From positions 186,001 to 250,000 of the forward strand of contig CAWAUB010000004.1 in NCBI GenBank assembly GCA_963785155.1: a stretch of DNA of 64,000 nt, given 5' to 3'. Each line of letters opens with the position of its first letter. The stretch's first letter is position 1. Position numbers and translations under genes: made by a program. Shown one piece after another: positions 1 to 8,372 of this stretch. The notes beneath the pieces are model-generated. The model saw nothing but the letters and a program-made list of their open reading frames with translations, was not told where the DNA came from and searched no databases. Source of the DNA: DASUSH01 sp963785155. Lineage in GTDB: Bacteria; Actinomycetota; Thermoleophilia; Solirubrobacterales; 70-9.

Positions 1-707
1 GCTAGGTACCCCCCGTCGGTGAACGCGTCGAAGTCGACGACGGCCTTCCCGCCCTCGCCGAACGCGGGATCCAGGTCGCCGTCAGGAGTGAGCCGCGCCG
101 CGACAAGCGGGCCCTGCGGGCCGCTCGCGGGGAACATCAGGCCGCCAATCATCATCGAGCCGTCCTCCAGGACTCGAAGCGACGCCGGGAAGGTGCTCCC
201 GCCGAGCTCAAGAGTCTTCAGCCCATCCGGGGCAAAGGCCGTGTCGATCGTGCCGTCGGGATTCAGGGCAGCGAGGACGACGGTGATGCCCGCTAAGACG
301 TCGCCGCGTGTCCCGGCTATGACGATCCGTCCGCTCGGCTGGATCGCGACCTCATGCACCTCGAACTCGCCGACGTCGAGGAGCGCGATTCCGTCGCCGG
401 CGAACGAGGGGTCGAGGCTGCCGTCGCGGAGATAACGGGCCACCGCCGTCTGGAAGGTCGTCTCGGAGGCCGCGAACCCGGCAGTAACAATGCGCCCATC
501 GGGCTGGAGCGCCGCCGCGTCGGCCCCCACGGAGACGAACGGTGCCTCGAGCTTCGTCGTCACCTTCCCCTTGTTGCCGAAGCTGGGGTCGAGTGCATCA
601 GCGCCGGCAGCCCACGACGCCGCTGCGGCAGCCAGAAAGGCGGCTATGACGAAGCATCCGACGCGTTTGAGTCGTACCGGTGCCTCGACCTTGGTCGATT
701 CGGTCAT
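1..707 (-). CDS. Secreted delta-60 repeat protein (3' end outside window)
   Basis: Read from an ATG at 707 on the minus strand. About 235 codons are visible and the C-terminus lies beyond base 1. A hydrophobic alanine-rich stretch at residues 17-34 looks like a signal peptide. The rest is a run of roughly 50-residue repeats with the signature L-D-P-S-F-G-x-x-G, with a Q-P-D-G-R-I-V type motif between them, which is the delta-60 repeat (DUF5122) family predicted to form beta-propellers. Function is unknown; such proteins are usually exported. A GGGGGA ribosome-binding site precedes the ATG. It is the last visible gene of a minus-strand series that begins with the MFS gene. Confidence 0.75.
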   Translation of the reverse strand, partial: MTESTKVEAPVRLKRVGCFVIAAFLAAAAASWAAGADALDPSFGNKGKVTTKLEAPFVSVGADAAALQPDGRIVTAGFAASETTFQTAVARYLRDGSLDPSFAGDGIALLDVGEFEVHEVAIQPSGRIVIAGTRGDVLAGITVVLAALNPDGTIDTAFAPDGLKTLELGGSTFPASLRVLEDGSMMIGGLMFPASGPQGPLVAARLTPDGDLDPAFGEGGKAVVDFDAFTDGGYL

Positions 708-727
708 TCCCCCGTGGGAAGAATACG

Positions 728-1144
728 TCAGGCCCGCTGCGCTGCGGCGCCGCGGACGAACTCGACGATCTCGTCGGTCGAGCTGCCCGGGGTGAAGACC
801 TCGCTGATGCCGAGCTTCTTCAGCTCGGGCACATCTTCGGCGGGGATCGTGCCGCCGACCGTGATCACCACGTCGTCGACGCCCTGCTCGCGCAGGATCT
901 CCACGATTCGCGGGACCAGCGTCATGTGAGCGCCGGAGAGGATCGAGAGGCCAACCGCGTCGGCGTCCTCCTGGATCACGGTTTCGGCGATCTGCTCGGG
1001 CGTCTGGTGGAGGCCCGTGTAGATGACCTCCATGCCCGCGTCGCGGAGGGCGCGGGCGATGATCTTGGCGCCGCGGTCGTGTCCGTCGAGGCCGGGCTTG
1101 GCGACCACGACGCGGATCTTGCGGCCGCTGGCTTCCTCGCTCAC
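728..1144 (-). CDS. Cobalamin-binding small subunit of acyl-CoA mutase
   Basis: A 138-residue protein that is a single B12-binding Rossmann domain. The base-off cobalamin motif DxHxxG is seen as D20-G-H22-D-R-G25, followed by typical G-L-S-I-L-S-G-A-H and G-G-T-I-P segments. It supplies adenosylcobalamin to a separately encoded TIM-barrel subunit, most plausibly the large subunit at 14414-16072, which lacks a B12 domain. That partner has isobutyryl-CoA-mutase-type active-site residues, so this may be IcmB rather than a methylmalonyl-CoA mutase domain. It overlaps the upstream MFS gene by four bases, suggesting coupled translation. Confidence 0.9.
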   Translation of the reverse strand: MSEEASGRKIRVVVAKPGLDGHDRGAKIIARALRDAGMEVIYTGLHQTPEQIAETVIQEDADAVGLSILSGAHMTLVPRIVEILREQGVDDVVITVGGTIPAEDVPELKKLGISEVFTPGSSTDEIVEFVRGAAAQRA

Positions 1145-2412
1145 GGCTGGGAATGTAGTGCGTCAGGGACCGCCGGCGGCTCGGTAGGGCCGTCCATTCG
1201 GCGCGGAACCGGGCGTTCCCCGAGCCTTGCTCCACGCAACCCGATCGCGGCCAGCGCGAGGACCAGCAGAACGCCGAAACCGGCGACGGCGAAGGCCGCG
1301 CGCGGGTCCAGCGCGACCGTGATCGCGCCGCCGGCGAGGAAGCCGATGCCCGGCGCCGCACTCGCCGCCGACTCGAGCACGGAGACGACCCTGGCCTGGT
1401 AGCGCTCCTCGGTCAGCTCCTGCACGGCGCTGATCAGCGAGACCCACTGGACCCCGTTGCCCGCGCCGCCGACCACGGCCGCGGCGCAGGCAATCGCGAG
1501 GGTGGGCGCGGCGGCCGTCGCCAGGTACGCGAGCCCGATCGCGAGCGTGGAGATCCCGAGCAGCGAGCGAAGCGAACGCCCGCGCACCGCGGCGAAGAGC
1601 AGCGCCCCGGCGAACATCCCCACCCCCCAGGCCGCGAGCAGCGCCCCGTACCCGGCGTCGCCCGCATCCAGGGTCTCGATCGCGAAGACGACCTCGATCG
1701 GGACGATCAGGGCGAAGAAGGTGATCGCGGCCGCCTCGGCGAGGATCAGCCGGCGGAGGTCGACCCGGCTGCGCACGTAGTCGATTCCCTCGCGCAGGCG
1801 GTGCGACCAGGTCGGGGCCTCCGACTCCGCGCGGGCCAGGCCCGGCACCCGCGAGACGAGAATCGCAACGAAGAGGAAGGAGACGGCGTCCCCGAGCAGC
1901 GCCCCCTGGGCGCCCCAGGCGGCGACCGCGAGCCCGCCGAGCGCCGGTCCCGCCGCGGCCCCTCCGGTGAAGGCGAGGTTGAGCATCGCGTTCCCCTCCC
2001 GCAGCGTCCCGCTCGGTGCGAGCATCGCGGCCGCGGTGGCCCGCGAGAGTGCGCGGGCGGCGGATGCGAGCGCGCCGTCGAGCGCGGCGAGGATGAAGAC
2101 CACGACGAGGGCGAACTCGGACGCGGTGAGCGCGAGGAGGCCGAAGACCGCGGCCTCGGCCGCGTAGACCCAGGGCAGCGCACGGCCGCTGCGCAGCAGC
2201 TCGAGCCGGGCGACCAGCGGCGGCGCTACGAACGCCGGCAGGAACTGCGTGGCGAGGAACAGGCCGGCGGTCGCCATCGCGCTGCCCGTCTGATCGAACA
2301 CGAGGATCGCGAGCGCGACGGAGCCGAGCCAATCGCCCAGCTCGTTGACGCAGAAGGCGACGACGAGCGGCTTGAACCCGGGTTCGCGCAGCGGTTGGAG
2401 GGAGGCGCGCAC
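1141..2412 (-). CDS. MFS family transporter
   Basis: A 423-residue integral membrane protein with about 10-12 hydrophobic helices, in the drug/siderophore exporter-like branch of the major facilitator superfamily (EntS-like). The N-terminus reads F-C-V-N-E-L-G-D-W-L-G, the typical first helix of that branch. The start is a GTG at 2412 with a weak ribosome-binding site. The substrate cannot be predicted. It overlaps the B12-binding subunit by ATGA; since transporters of this type are common, the pairing may be incidental. Confidence 0.8.
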   Translation of the reverse strand: MRASLQPLREPGFKPLVVAFCVNELGDWLGSVALAILVFDQTGSAMATAGLFLATQFLPAFVAPPLVARLELLRSGRALPWVYAAEAAVFGLLALTASEFALVVVFILAALDGALASAARALSRATAAAMLAPSGTLREGNAMLNLAFTGGAAAGPALGGLAVAAWGAQGALLGDAVSFLFVAILVSRVPGLARAESEAPTWSHRLREGIDYVRSRVDLRRLILAEAAAITFFALIVPIEVVFAIETLDAGDAGYGALLAAWGVGMFAGALLFAAVRGRSLRSLLGISTLAIGLAYLATAAAPTLAIACAAAVVGGAGNGVQWVSLISAVQELTEERYQARVVSVLESAASAAPGIGFLAGGAITVALDPRAAFAVAGFGVLLVLALAAIGLRGARLGERPVPRRMDGPTEPPAVPDALHSQP

Positions 2413-2488
2413 TGCGCAACTTTCTCAGCTTTCATGCCGTTTGCTGGGCTTATCCGTGCGTGAATTGCATAGGTTCCTGGAAGTTTGC

Positions 2489-2515
2489 TCAGGTTTTTAT
2501 TACTCTTGCCGATAC
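2489..2515 (+). promoter_or_regulatory. Candidate sigma-28 (FliA/SigD)-type promoter
   Basis: The plus strand reads TCAGGTTT, an 11-nt spacer, then GCCGATAC. The FliA/SigD consensus is TAAAGTTT-N11-GCCGATAA, so spacing is exact and 12 of 16 positions agree. It lies in a stretch clearly richer in A/T than its surroundings. Downstream are a five-codon ORF with a strong ribosome-binding site and a stable hairpin. A second site of this kind precedes the FIST gene at 22719. Confidence 0.4.
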
Positions 2516-2557
2516 GTAAGGGGTATGGCGAGTAGGGAGAAGGAAGGAGTGCTCCAC

Positions 2558-2575
2558 ATGGGCTGGAAGCGCTAA
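2558..2575 (+). CDS. Five-codon micro-ORF (MGWKR) or leader peptide
   Basis: An ATG at 2558 reads M-G-W-K-R-stop. It is preceded at 2541-2549 by AGGAAGGAG, a near-perfect ribosome-binding site at good spacing, and lies about 40 bases downstream of a sigma-28-like promoter. A 13-bp hairpin follows 18 bases after the stop. This promoter, ribosome-binding site, mini-ORF and hairpin order is what a leader peptide, a small regulatory RNA or a micropeptide gene would show. No downstream gene runs in the same direction, so attenuation of a neighbour is unlikely. Protein-level reality is unproven. Confidence 0.25.
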   Translation: MGWKR

Positions 2576-2593
2576 GAGAGACTTGCAACGTGC

Positions 2594-2623
2594 GAAGAGG
2601 CCGGCTTTTCAGCCGGCCTCTTC
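2594..2623. terminator. 13-bp GC-rich hairpin terminator
   Basis: A perfect 13-bp inverted repeat (GAAGAGGCCGGCT and its complement) with a four-base loop, which is GAAA when read on the minus strand. It overlaps the stop codon of the minus-strand GGDEF/EAL gene and follows the plus-strand micro-ORF, so it can end both transcripts. No long T-tract follows on either side. Confidence 0.65.
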
Positions 2624-5008
2624 TATGAGGAGCTCTTCGATCGGGCGCGGCTCCCCGATCGCGAAACCCTGGGCCTCGTCGACGCCGATCGCACCGAGCA
2701 TCGCGATCGACTGCTGGTCCTGGACCCCCTGGGCGGCGACGAGGGCGCCAAGCCCCCGGCCGACCTCCGTGATCGCGTTCACGACGAGCTGATCGGTCGC
2801 GTCGCGAGGGAGATTGCCGACGAAGTCGGAGGAGATCTTGACCCGGTCGACCGGCAGGTACTTGAGCGCGTGGAACGAGGCGAACCCCGTCCCGAAGTCG
2901 TCGAGCCCGAAGCGGCAGCCCATCCCGCGCAGCTTCGTCGCGAACTCCGCCGCCTCCGTGACGTTGCCGAGGGCCTCGCTCTCCGAGAGGGAGAACAGCA
3001 CCGCGCCGGGCGAGATCGGGGAACGCTCGAGCGCCATCTTGAGCGCGACGAGGAACTCGCTGCCCTGCACCGTTCGCGGCGAGAGGCTGACGGCCAGGCC
3101 CAGATCGGACCGGCCCGCGTTGCGCAGCTGCTCCGCGAGGTGGATCGCCTGGCGCATCGCCCGGCGGTCGACCTGCTCGCCGAGGCCAAGCCGTTCGGCG
3201 ACCGAGGTGAAGGCGCGTCCGTCGACGACGGCGCCGGCCGCGTCGGTCGCCTGAGAGCTGAGCTCGTAACCGCAGACGTCCCCTGAGGCGAGGTCCAGGA
3301 CAGGCGAGGCATAGAGCTCGACGGCGCCGCGATCGACCACCTCGCGTACCCATTGCGACCAGGAGAGTCGGGCCTCGGCCTCGGCGCGGCGCGCGCTCCC
3401 GGTCTCGGCCAGCGCGATCCGGTCGCCGCCGCGCTCCTTCGCGTCGTACATCGCCAGGTCCGCCTCGATCATCAGCTCATCGGTGGTCAGGCGCCCGCCG
3501 ACGAACGGCGCGATGCCGACCGAAGCGGTGACCCCGACCAGGACGCCGCCGACCGAGATCCGGGTCCTCGCGATCGCCTCGCCGATCTCGCCGGCGACGG
3601 CGGAGGCCGCGGCGGCGTCGGTCCGCGCCAGCAGGACGGCGAACTCATCGCCGCCGATCCGGGCGATGAGAACGTCCTCCGCGAGCTCCGCCTTCAGCAT
3701 TCGGGCAACCCCACGGAGGACCTCGTCGCCGGCGCGGTGCCCGTGGCTGTCGTTCACGTCCTTGAAGTGGTCCAGGTCGAAGACGAGCAGGGCGCCGCCG
3801 CCGCCGACCCGCTCCGCTTGGTCGATCTCCTCGCTCAGCTTGGCCTCGAGGTGGCGCCGGTTGGCGAGCCCGGTGAGGCCGTCGTGATCGGAGAGGTACT
3901 GGAGGCGCTCGACGAAGCGATGGCGCTCGGTGACGTCGCGGAAGCTCCAGACGCGCCCGTGGGCGCCGTTCGACGGGTCCGGAGGCGAGTACCGCTCGAA
4001 CAGGCGGCCGTCCTTGAGCCGCAGTACGTCGAAGCCGGCTGCCTCGGGGCGCTCGCTGATGCTGCGGAAGCTCTCGATCGAGCTGCTCGGGTCCTCGAGC
4101 TGGTCGAGCACGACGTTCGCCGCCGCCTCGATGTCACCGGCCTCCACCACTTCCGCTGGGATCCGCCACATCTCGAGAAAGCGCTGGTTGAAGCCCGCGA
4201 TCTGGTCGCCGGCCTCGAGGACGACGATGCCGTCGGCGGTCGAGTCCAGAGTGGCCTGGAGCCGGGTCACCGAAACCTCGAGCTCGTCGCCCCGTCGCTT
4301 CGCCAGGACCAGGGCGCCGACCAGGTACTGAAGGGTCGGCAGGGTGGCCGCGAGGATCACGAGCGCCGCGAGGCCGGTCTCGTCGTAAACGAAGGAGACC
4401 GCGAGCGTGACCACCGCCGCGAGGACCTCGTACGGAATGACTGGGACGAAGGCCTGGCGAACGGCGTCGAGGAACCGAGTGCGCTCGACGTAGCAGCCGT
4501 AGGCGCCGACGATCGCGAAGTTGATCACCAGCGCCGCTGCGAACAGCGCCAGGATCAGCAGGTAGAAGGCCCCGTCGGCCGCGGTCAATCCGGCGGCACC
4601 GACCGCTTCGTGGAATAGGGCGCCGGCGACGAGCGGGTAGACCGAGTACGCGACGAGGTTGATCAGGAGGTCCTGCCTGGGGAAGCGGTGCCAGCCCCAG
4701 TCGGCGAGGACCGTGAGCACGCCGATCAGCGCGGCGGTGCTGGGACCGAGGAAGACCGCGGCGACGATGATCGCCGTGAAGCCGCTCGAGATCCGCAGCC
4801 GGGGCCGGTCGATCTCGATTGCCGTCAGCTCGCCGGCGATGGCGAGCGCGAGCAGCACGACGAAGAGCGCCGGATCCCATTCGCCCGTCTGGACGAGCAG
4901 GACGCCGACGACCACGGCCGCAAGCAGCGCGCACCATTCGAGCGCGAGTGCCGTCCGGCTCGGCCGTCCCGCGGGAGCGGGACGCGCGATGGTCTCGGTC
5001 GAAGCCAA
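2609..5008 (-). CDS. Membrane-anchored PAS-GGDEF-(degenerate EAL) protein
   Basis: A 799-residue protein. Residues about 25-235 contain some eight hydrophobic helices (MASE-like sensor). A PAS-like domain follows at about 240-365, then a GGDEF domain with an intact I-G-G-D-E-F motif near residue 450, then an EAL-like domain from about 540. The EAL domain keeps D-D-F-G-T-G but reads Y-E-L-S-S-Q where active enzymes have E-A/V-L-x-R, and A-Q-G-V-Q in place of the catalytic E-G-V-E. It is therefore predicted to make c-di-GMP but not to hydrolyse it; the EAL part may sense or scaffold. It ends at the 2594-2623 hairpin and lies 11 bases after a BldC-like regulator gene. Confidence 0.9.
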   Translation of the reverse strand: MASTETIARPAPAGRPSRTALALEWCALLAAVVVGVLLVQTGEWDPALFVVLLALAIAGELTAIEIDRPRLRISSGFTAIIVAAVFLGPSTAALIGVLTVLADWGWHRFPRQDLLINLVAYSVYPLVAGALFHEAVGAAGLTAADGAFYLLILALFAAALVINFAIVGAYGCYVERTRFLDAVRQAFVPVIPYEVLAAVVTLAVSFVYDETGLAALVILAATLPTLQYLVGALVLAKRRGDELEVSVTRLQATLDSTADGIVVLEAGDQIAGFNQRFLEMWRIPAEVVEAGDIEAAANVVLDQLEDPSSSIESFRSISERPEAAGFDVLRLKDGRLFERYSPPDPSNGAHGRVWSFRDVTERHRFVERLQYLSDHDGLTGLANRRHLEAKLSEEIDQAERVGGGGALLVFDLDHFKDVNDSHGHRAGDEVLRGVARMLKAELAEDVLIARIGGDEFAVLLARTDAAAASAVAGEIGEAIARTRISVGGVLVGVTASVGIAPFVGGRLTTDELMIEADLAMYDAKERGGDRIALAETGSARRAEAEARLSWSQWVREVVDRGAVELYASPVLDLASGDVCGYELSSQATDAAGAVVDGRAFTSVAERLGLGEQVDRRAMRQAIHLAEQLRNAGRSDLGLAVSLSPRTVQGSEFLVALKMALERSPISPGAVLFSLSESEALGNVTEAAEFATKLRGMGCRFGLDDFGTGFASFHALKYLPVDRVKISSDFVGNLPRDATDQLVVNAITEVGRGLGALVAAQGVQDQQSIAMLGAIGVDEAQGFAIGEPRPIEELLIEEAG

Positions 5009-5019
5009 GGCGGTTGGGC

Positions 5020-5235
5020 TCAGCCGGCGCCGGTGCTCGCGTGCTCCTCGTCCCCGGGCTGGCGCATCGAGGTCATGAAGTCGTCGAGGTCACCCGGGAC
5101 GTAGCGGCGCTGGCCGCCGGGAGTGCGGTAGACGGAGACGAGGCCGCGGTCCGACCACTTGCGAAGCGAGGCTGCGCTCACCCCGATGTAGTCGGCGGCC
5201 TCGCCGACATTGAGAAGTTGTGAAAACCGGCCCAT
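5020..5235 (-). CDS. BldC-like MerR-type DNA-binding protein
   Basis: A 71-residue protein consisting almost entirely of a winged helix-turn-helix: L-L-N-V-G-E-A-A-D-Y-I-G-V, then S-L-R-K-W-S-D-R-G-L and the wing P-G-G-Q-R-R-Y. The size and the lack of an effector domain match the BldC family of actinobacterial regulators, which bind direct repeats co-operatively. The ATG at 5235 has a GAGGAAGAG ribosome-binding site. It is probably co-transcribed with the GGDEF/EAL gene 11 bases downstream, linking a developmental-type regulator to c-di-GMP production. Confidence 0.85.
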   Translation of the reverse strand: MGRFSQLLNVGEAADYIGVSAASLRKWSDRGLVSVYRTPGGQRRYVPGDLDDFMTSMRQPGDEEHASTGAG

Positions 5236-5350
5236 AGCTCTTCCTCTCTGCGTTCGATTCCGAGAAGCGGCGAGAAGCTCGCCAGGCCCCGATTAAGAGC
5301 CACGCATGGGAGGTCCGCAAGGTGCGGAGATCCGGCTGACGGGAAATGCA

Positions 5351-5372
5351 CAGGTTCCGGGGCCGGAAGCTG
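5351..5372. promoter_or_regulatory. Candidate MerR-type operator palindrome
   Basis: CAGGTTCCGG-GG-CCGGAAGCTG is a near-perfect inverted repeat (9 of 10 pairs) in the 204-bp gap between the MerR/B12-like regulator gene and the BldC-like gene. A related sequence, TGCATAGGTTCCTGG followed by AAGTTT, lies at 2467-2486 upstream of the sigma-28-like site. Both are in otherwise non-coding DNA near MerR-family genes. Binding is inferred only. Confidence 0.3.
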
Positions 5373-5439
5373 CACGAAGCGCACAACTTCCGCGAACTTA
5401 GGCGAGATCTTGCAGGCGGTTCCCGCCCGCGGTGGGCGA

Positions 5440-6249
5440 CTAGGCCAGGTTCTCGAGGAGCTCTGCGGCGGCGGCGATCGGGGAGTCCTCGAGCCCGCTC
5501 ATCGAGCGGCCGGGATCGGCGCGGTAGGCGTATGCCCTACCGGCGCCGGGGGCGCGCATGACGCCCTGAAGGGCGAGGCCGCGAAGCTCTTCGCCGGCCT
5601 CGGCTCCGCAGATCACCACGGCGCCCGGCCGCAGCGCTGCGGTCGCGGCGCCGAGCCGCTCGCCGGCGATCTCGATCGAGAGGGCGAGGACACGGAGTCC
5701 CAGCCGGCGGAGCGAAAGGTCGAGCGCCTGGGTGCTGACCGAGTCGACGTTAGGACCGGGATTCGCCTCGAGCAGAAGCACGCCGTCCTCGCGCCAGGCG
5801 GCCGGCGCGTGGCCGCGGGCCCGGTGCAGCCAGCCGGTTGCCCAGCGGCAGCCACCCTCGAGCTCGGCAGCGCGGCCGGGCCGGTCGGCGGCCATCTCCA
5901 GAGCGGGCAGCATCAGCTCGTCGACGGCACGCTCCACGGACCTGACGGCGATCGACTCCTCCATCTCACGGTCGGCGCCGGCCTCGTCGAAGCGGTCGAA
6001 CGTGGCGACGAGCCGTGTCACCGATCCCGCGGTGCGGCCGCGGCGACGGGCCATTTCGATGGCCGAGGAGATGCTGCCGGTCTCGTCGAGCGCCTCCCGC
6101 AGGGCCTCGAGCTCGTTCAGCTCATAGAGGCGATGGTTGCCGGGGGTCCGTCGCGGCGCGGGGTAGCCGTGCCGTCGCTCCCAGCTGCGGAGAGTGCTCG
6201 GGCTGACGCCGAGCATGGAGGCGGCGGCGTGGGTTCTCATTCCGGTCAT
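5440..6249 (-). CDS. MerR-family regulator with B12-binding-like C-terminal domain
   Basis: The N-terminus (M-R-T-H-A-A-A-S-M-L-G-V-S, then L-R-S-W-E-R-R-H-G-Y) is a MerR helix-turn-helix. It is followed by a helical linker and a Rossmann-like domain of the cobalamin-binding type seen in CarH-like proteins. The DxHxxG cobalamin motif is not visible, so the ligand may differ or be absent. ATG codons at 6249 and 6240 and an upstream GTG at 6285 are all possible starts; 6249 fits the family best. It follows the GGDEF gene after about 40 bases, so it is likely in the same operon. Confidence 0.75.
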   Translation of the reverse strand: MTGMRTHAAASMLGVSPSTLRSWERRHGYPAPRRTPGNHRLYELNELEALREALDETGSISSAIEMARRRGRTAGSVTRLVATFDRFDEAGADREMEESIAVRSVERAVDELMLPALEMAADRPGRAAELEGGCRWATGWLHRARGHAPAAWREDGVLLLEANPGPNVDSVSTQALDLSLRRLGLRVLALSIEIAGERLGAATAALRPGAVVICGAEAGEELRGLALQGVMRAPGAGRAYAYRADPGRSMSGLEDSPIAAAAELLENLA

Positions 6250-6288
6250 CGCGAGGCGGATTGTGACCGGTCGGGGCCCTCCCACTCG

Positions 6289-6876
6289 CTACGAACGTTG
6301 CAGCACGGCCTCCGCCATCGCGACGCCCTGCCCCGTCGCCTTCGCCAGATAGGTCGCCTCGCGGACTCGTTCGAGCAGTTCTCCGGACTCGGCGGCGTGT
6401 TCGGGCCAGGACGCGACGCCGATCGAGACGTACACCGGGATGCCGTGGTCGGCCTCGAGCATCGCGAGCGAATCGCGCAGCCGGGAGGCGATCTCCACGG
6501 AATGGGGGCCGGGGATCTCGAGGATCGCCGCGAACTCGTCGCCGGCCCGCCGGAAGACGCGGCCCGGGACGCCGACCACCGCCCGCAGGGCATCGGCGAT
6601 CGCAATGAGCAGCCGATCCCCCGCCTGATCCCCATGCGCGGCGTTGATCCGGCCGAGCCCGTCTACGTCGAGCTCGAGCAGCGAGAGTGGGACCCCGGCG
6701 GCGGAGGCCGCATCGATCAGGCGGTCGAGCTCCAGGCGGATGGCGTCCTCGCCGGCGAGCCCGGTGACCGGATCGAGCCCGTCGCGCTCGAAGCGCTTAT
6801 CGAGGAGCTCCTCGAGATAGGCGGCCTGAAGCTCGCCGAAGAGCAAGCGCGAGGCGCCCCGCCCGCTCGCCTGCAT
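6289..6876 (-). CDS. Soluble GGDEF-domain protein
   Basis: A protein of about 195 residues starting at an ATG (6876) preceded by a strong GGGGAGGGGAC ribosome-binding site. A short helical N-terminus leads into a diguanylate-cyclase domain (D-P-V-T-G-L at its start). The signature reads R-A-G-D-E-F, so the first glycine is replaced by alanine; such variants may or may not be active. No membrane segment is seen. The 5' end overlaps the preceding helical-protein gene by 80 bases in another frame, implying coupled translation. Confidence 0.75.
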   Translation of the reverse strand: MQASGRGASRLLFGELQAAYLEELLDKRFERDGLDPVTGLAGEDAIRLELDRLIDAASAAGVPLSLLELDVDGLGRINAAHGDQAGDRLLIAIADALRAVVGVPGRVFRRAGDEFAAILEIPGPHSVEIASRLRDSLAMLEADHGIPVYVSIGVASWPEHAAESGELLERVREATYLAKATGQGVAMAEAVLQRS

Positions 6877-7213
6877 CGTCCCCTCCCCCGTTTCTGGCGA
6901 GGGCCTCACCCACCAATCGCTGGAGGTCGGCGAGGTCTCGCGGCACCTCGGCGGCACGCGAAGACCGGCGGAGGTCCGTCAACTCTCTCGCACGGGCCAC
7001 CAGATGGTCGGGCAGGGCCGCCGGCGCTGCGGAGTCGACCTCGGTGAGGAGGTCGCCGACCAACGCCTGCGAATCCCGGCCGAGCCGGCCGAGATCGAGC
7101 TCGCCGAGGTCGTCGAGCGGGGTGCGCGCGACGATTCCCGCGATCCACGCTCGCGCCAGCTCCTCGCAGGTCCTATCGCGCCAGGCCCGCTGCGCGTGCT
7201 CGGCTGAACTCAC
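6797..7213 (-). CDS. Helical protein of unknown function, upstream of GGDEF gene
   Basis: A 138-residue, strongly helical protein (W-R-D-R-T-C-E-E-L-A-R-A-W-I-A-G-I and similar heptads), starting at a GTG at 7213. Its character resembles the helical N-terminal sensor domains of RsbR-type or GGDEF proteins. The 80-base overlap with the following GGDEF gene raises the alternative that the two are one protein split by a frameshift, though the GGDEF gene has its own good ribosome-binding site. It is the first gene of the minus-strand signalling block. Confidence 0.5.
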   Translation of the reverse strand: MSSAEHAQRAWRDRTCEELARAWIAGIVARTPLDDLGELDLGRLGRDSQALVGDLLTEVDSAAPAALPDHLVARARELTDLRRSSRAAEVPRDLADLQRLVGEALARNGGGDDAGERAGRLALALRRASGRLSRGAPR

Positions 7214-7288
7214 CTTTCCGAAGCTAGAGCGCGGACCGGTCGTCACCGCGAGCCGCGAAGAATCGCTAGTTGCAGGACTCCAGGGCGC

Positions 7289-8366
7289 ATGACGCCGCAG
7301 CCCACTGGGTATGTAGGTTTTCGTACAGCGCAGGGTCGGCGGGGTCCGAGAGAGGGATGGATCGCTGACCATGAGAGCCCGGATTTGAGCGACGCGGTCG
7401 CCGCGCCGGTCGAGGCCATTCCCGGCGGACCGTCCGTCGGCGGTCCGGTCGAGATCGCGGCTCGCTCCCCCTGGCAGCTCTTCTGGAGCCGCTTCCGCGA
7501 GGACCGGCTGGCGATGTTCGCGCTGGGGTTCCTCGCGTTCCTCGCGCTTCGTGGCCATCTTCGCGCCGCTGATCGTCGACGTGCTCGGGCTGCCCGACCC
7601 GAACGAGGAGGACTCGGGCGCCCGCGATCTGTTCGGGACGGCCACCGGCCCGAGCTCCGAGCACCTGCTCGGCGTCGACCAGCGCGGTCGCGACGTCCTG
7701 TCGCGCGTGATCTACGGCGCCCGCGTGTCGCTGCTCGTCGCCGTCGTCGCGACGCTCCTCGCCTCGATCGCGGGGATCATCTCCGGGCTTCTCGCCGGCT
7801 ACTTCCGCGGCTGGGTCGACTCGATCGTCTCGCGCGCCGTCGACGTCCTGCTGGCGATCCCCTACCTGCTGCTCGCGACCGGGCTCGCCGCCTCCTGCTC
7901 GCTCGGCGGCGGCTGCCTCGGCGGCGCGATCCAGCCCGGCCTCGTCGTCGTCATCTTCGTGATCACGTTCACGAGCTGGATGTACATCGCGCGCGTCGTC
8001 CGCGGCCAGGTGCTCTCGCTGCGCGAGAAGGAGTTCGTCCTCGCCTCGCGCTCGCTGGGCGCCTCGCACAAGCGGATCGTCTTCCGCGAGATCCTGCCGA
8101 ACCTGGTCGCGCCGATCGTCGTCTACGCGACGATCCTGATGCCGCAGGTGATCCTCTACGAGTCGGCGCTCTCGTTCCTCGGCGTCGGCGTCGGCCCGCG
8201 GACGCCGAGCTGGGGCCAGATGATCGCCGAGGCGACCTCGATCTTCGACACAGCCTGGTGGTTCATGTTGTTCCCCGGCGTAGCGCTGCTCCTGACAGTG
8301 CTCGCGTTCAACCTCGTTGGAGACGCACTTCAGGATGCCCTCCACCCACGAACCAGAAGGAGCTGA
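7289..8366 (+). CDS. Oligopeptide ABC transporter permease, DppC type (frameshifted)
   Basis: The N-terminal part (S-P-W-Q-L-F-W-S-R-F-R-E-D-R-L-A, first transmembrane helix) and the rest (A-I-F-A-P-L-I onward, five more helices and the G-A-S-x-x-R-I coupling motif) are in different frames. One extra base near 7545 (CTTC where CTC is expected) explains the break; removing it gives a full-length DppC-like permease. The start is uncertain: ATG 7289 or TTG 7385. It is the first gene of a five-gene importer operon. Confidence 0.8.
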
Positions 8367-8372
8367 GAGCAG

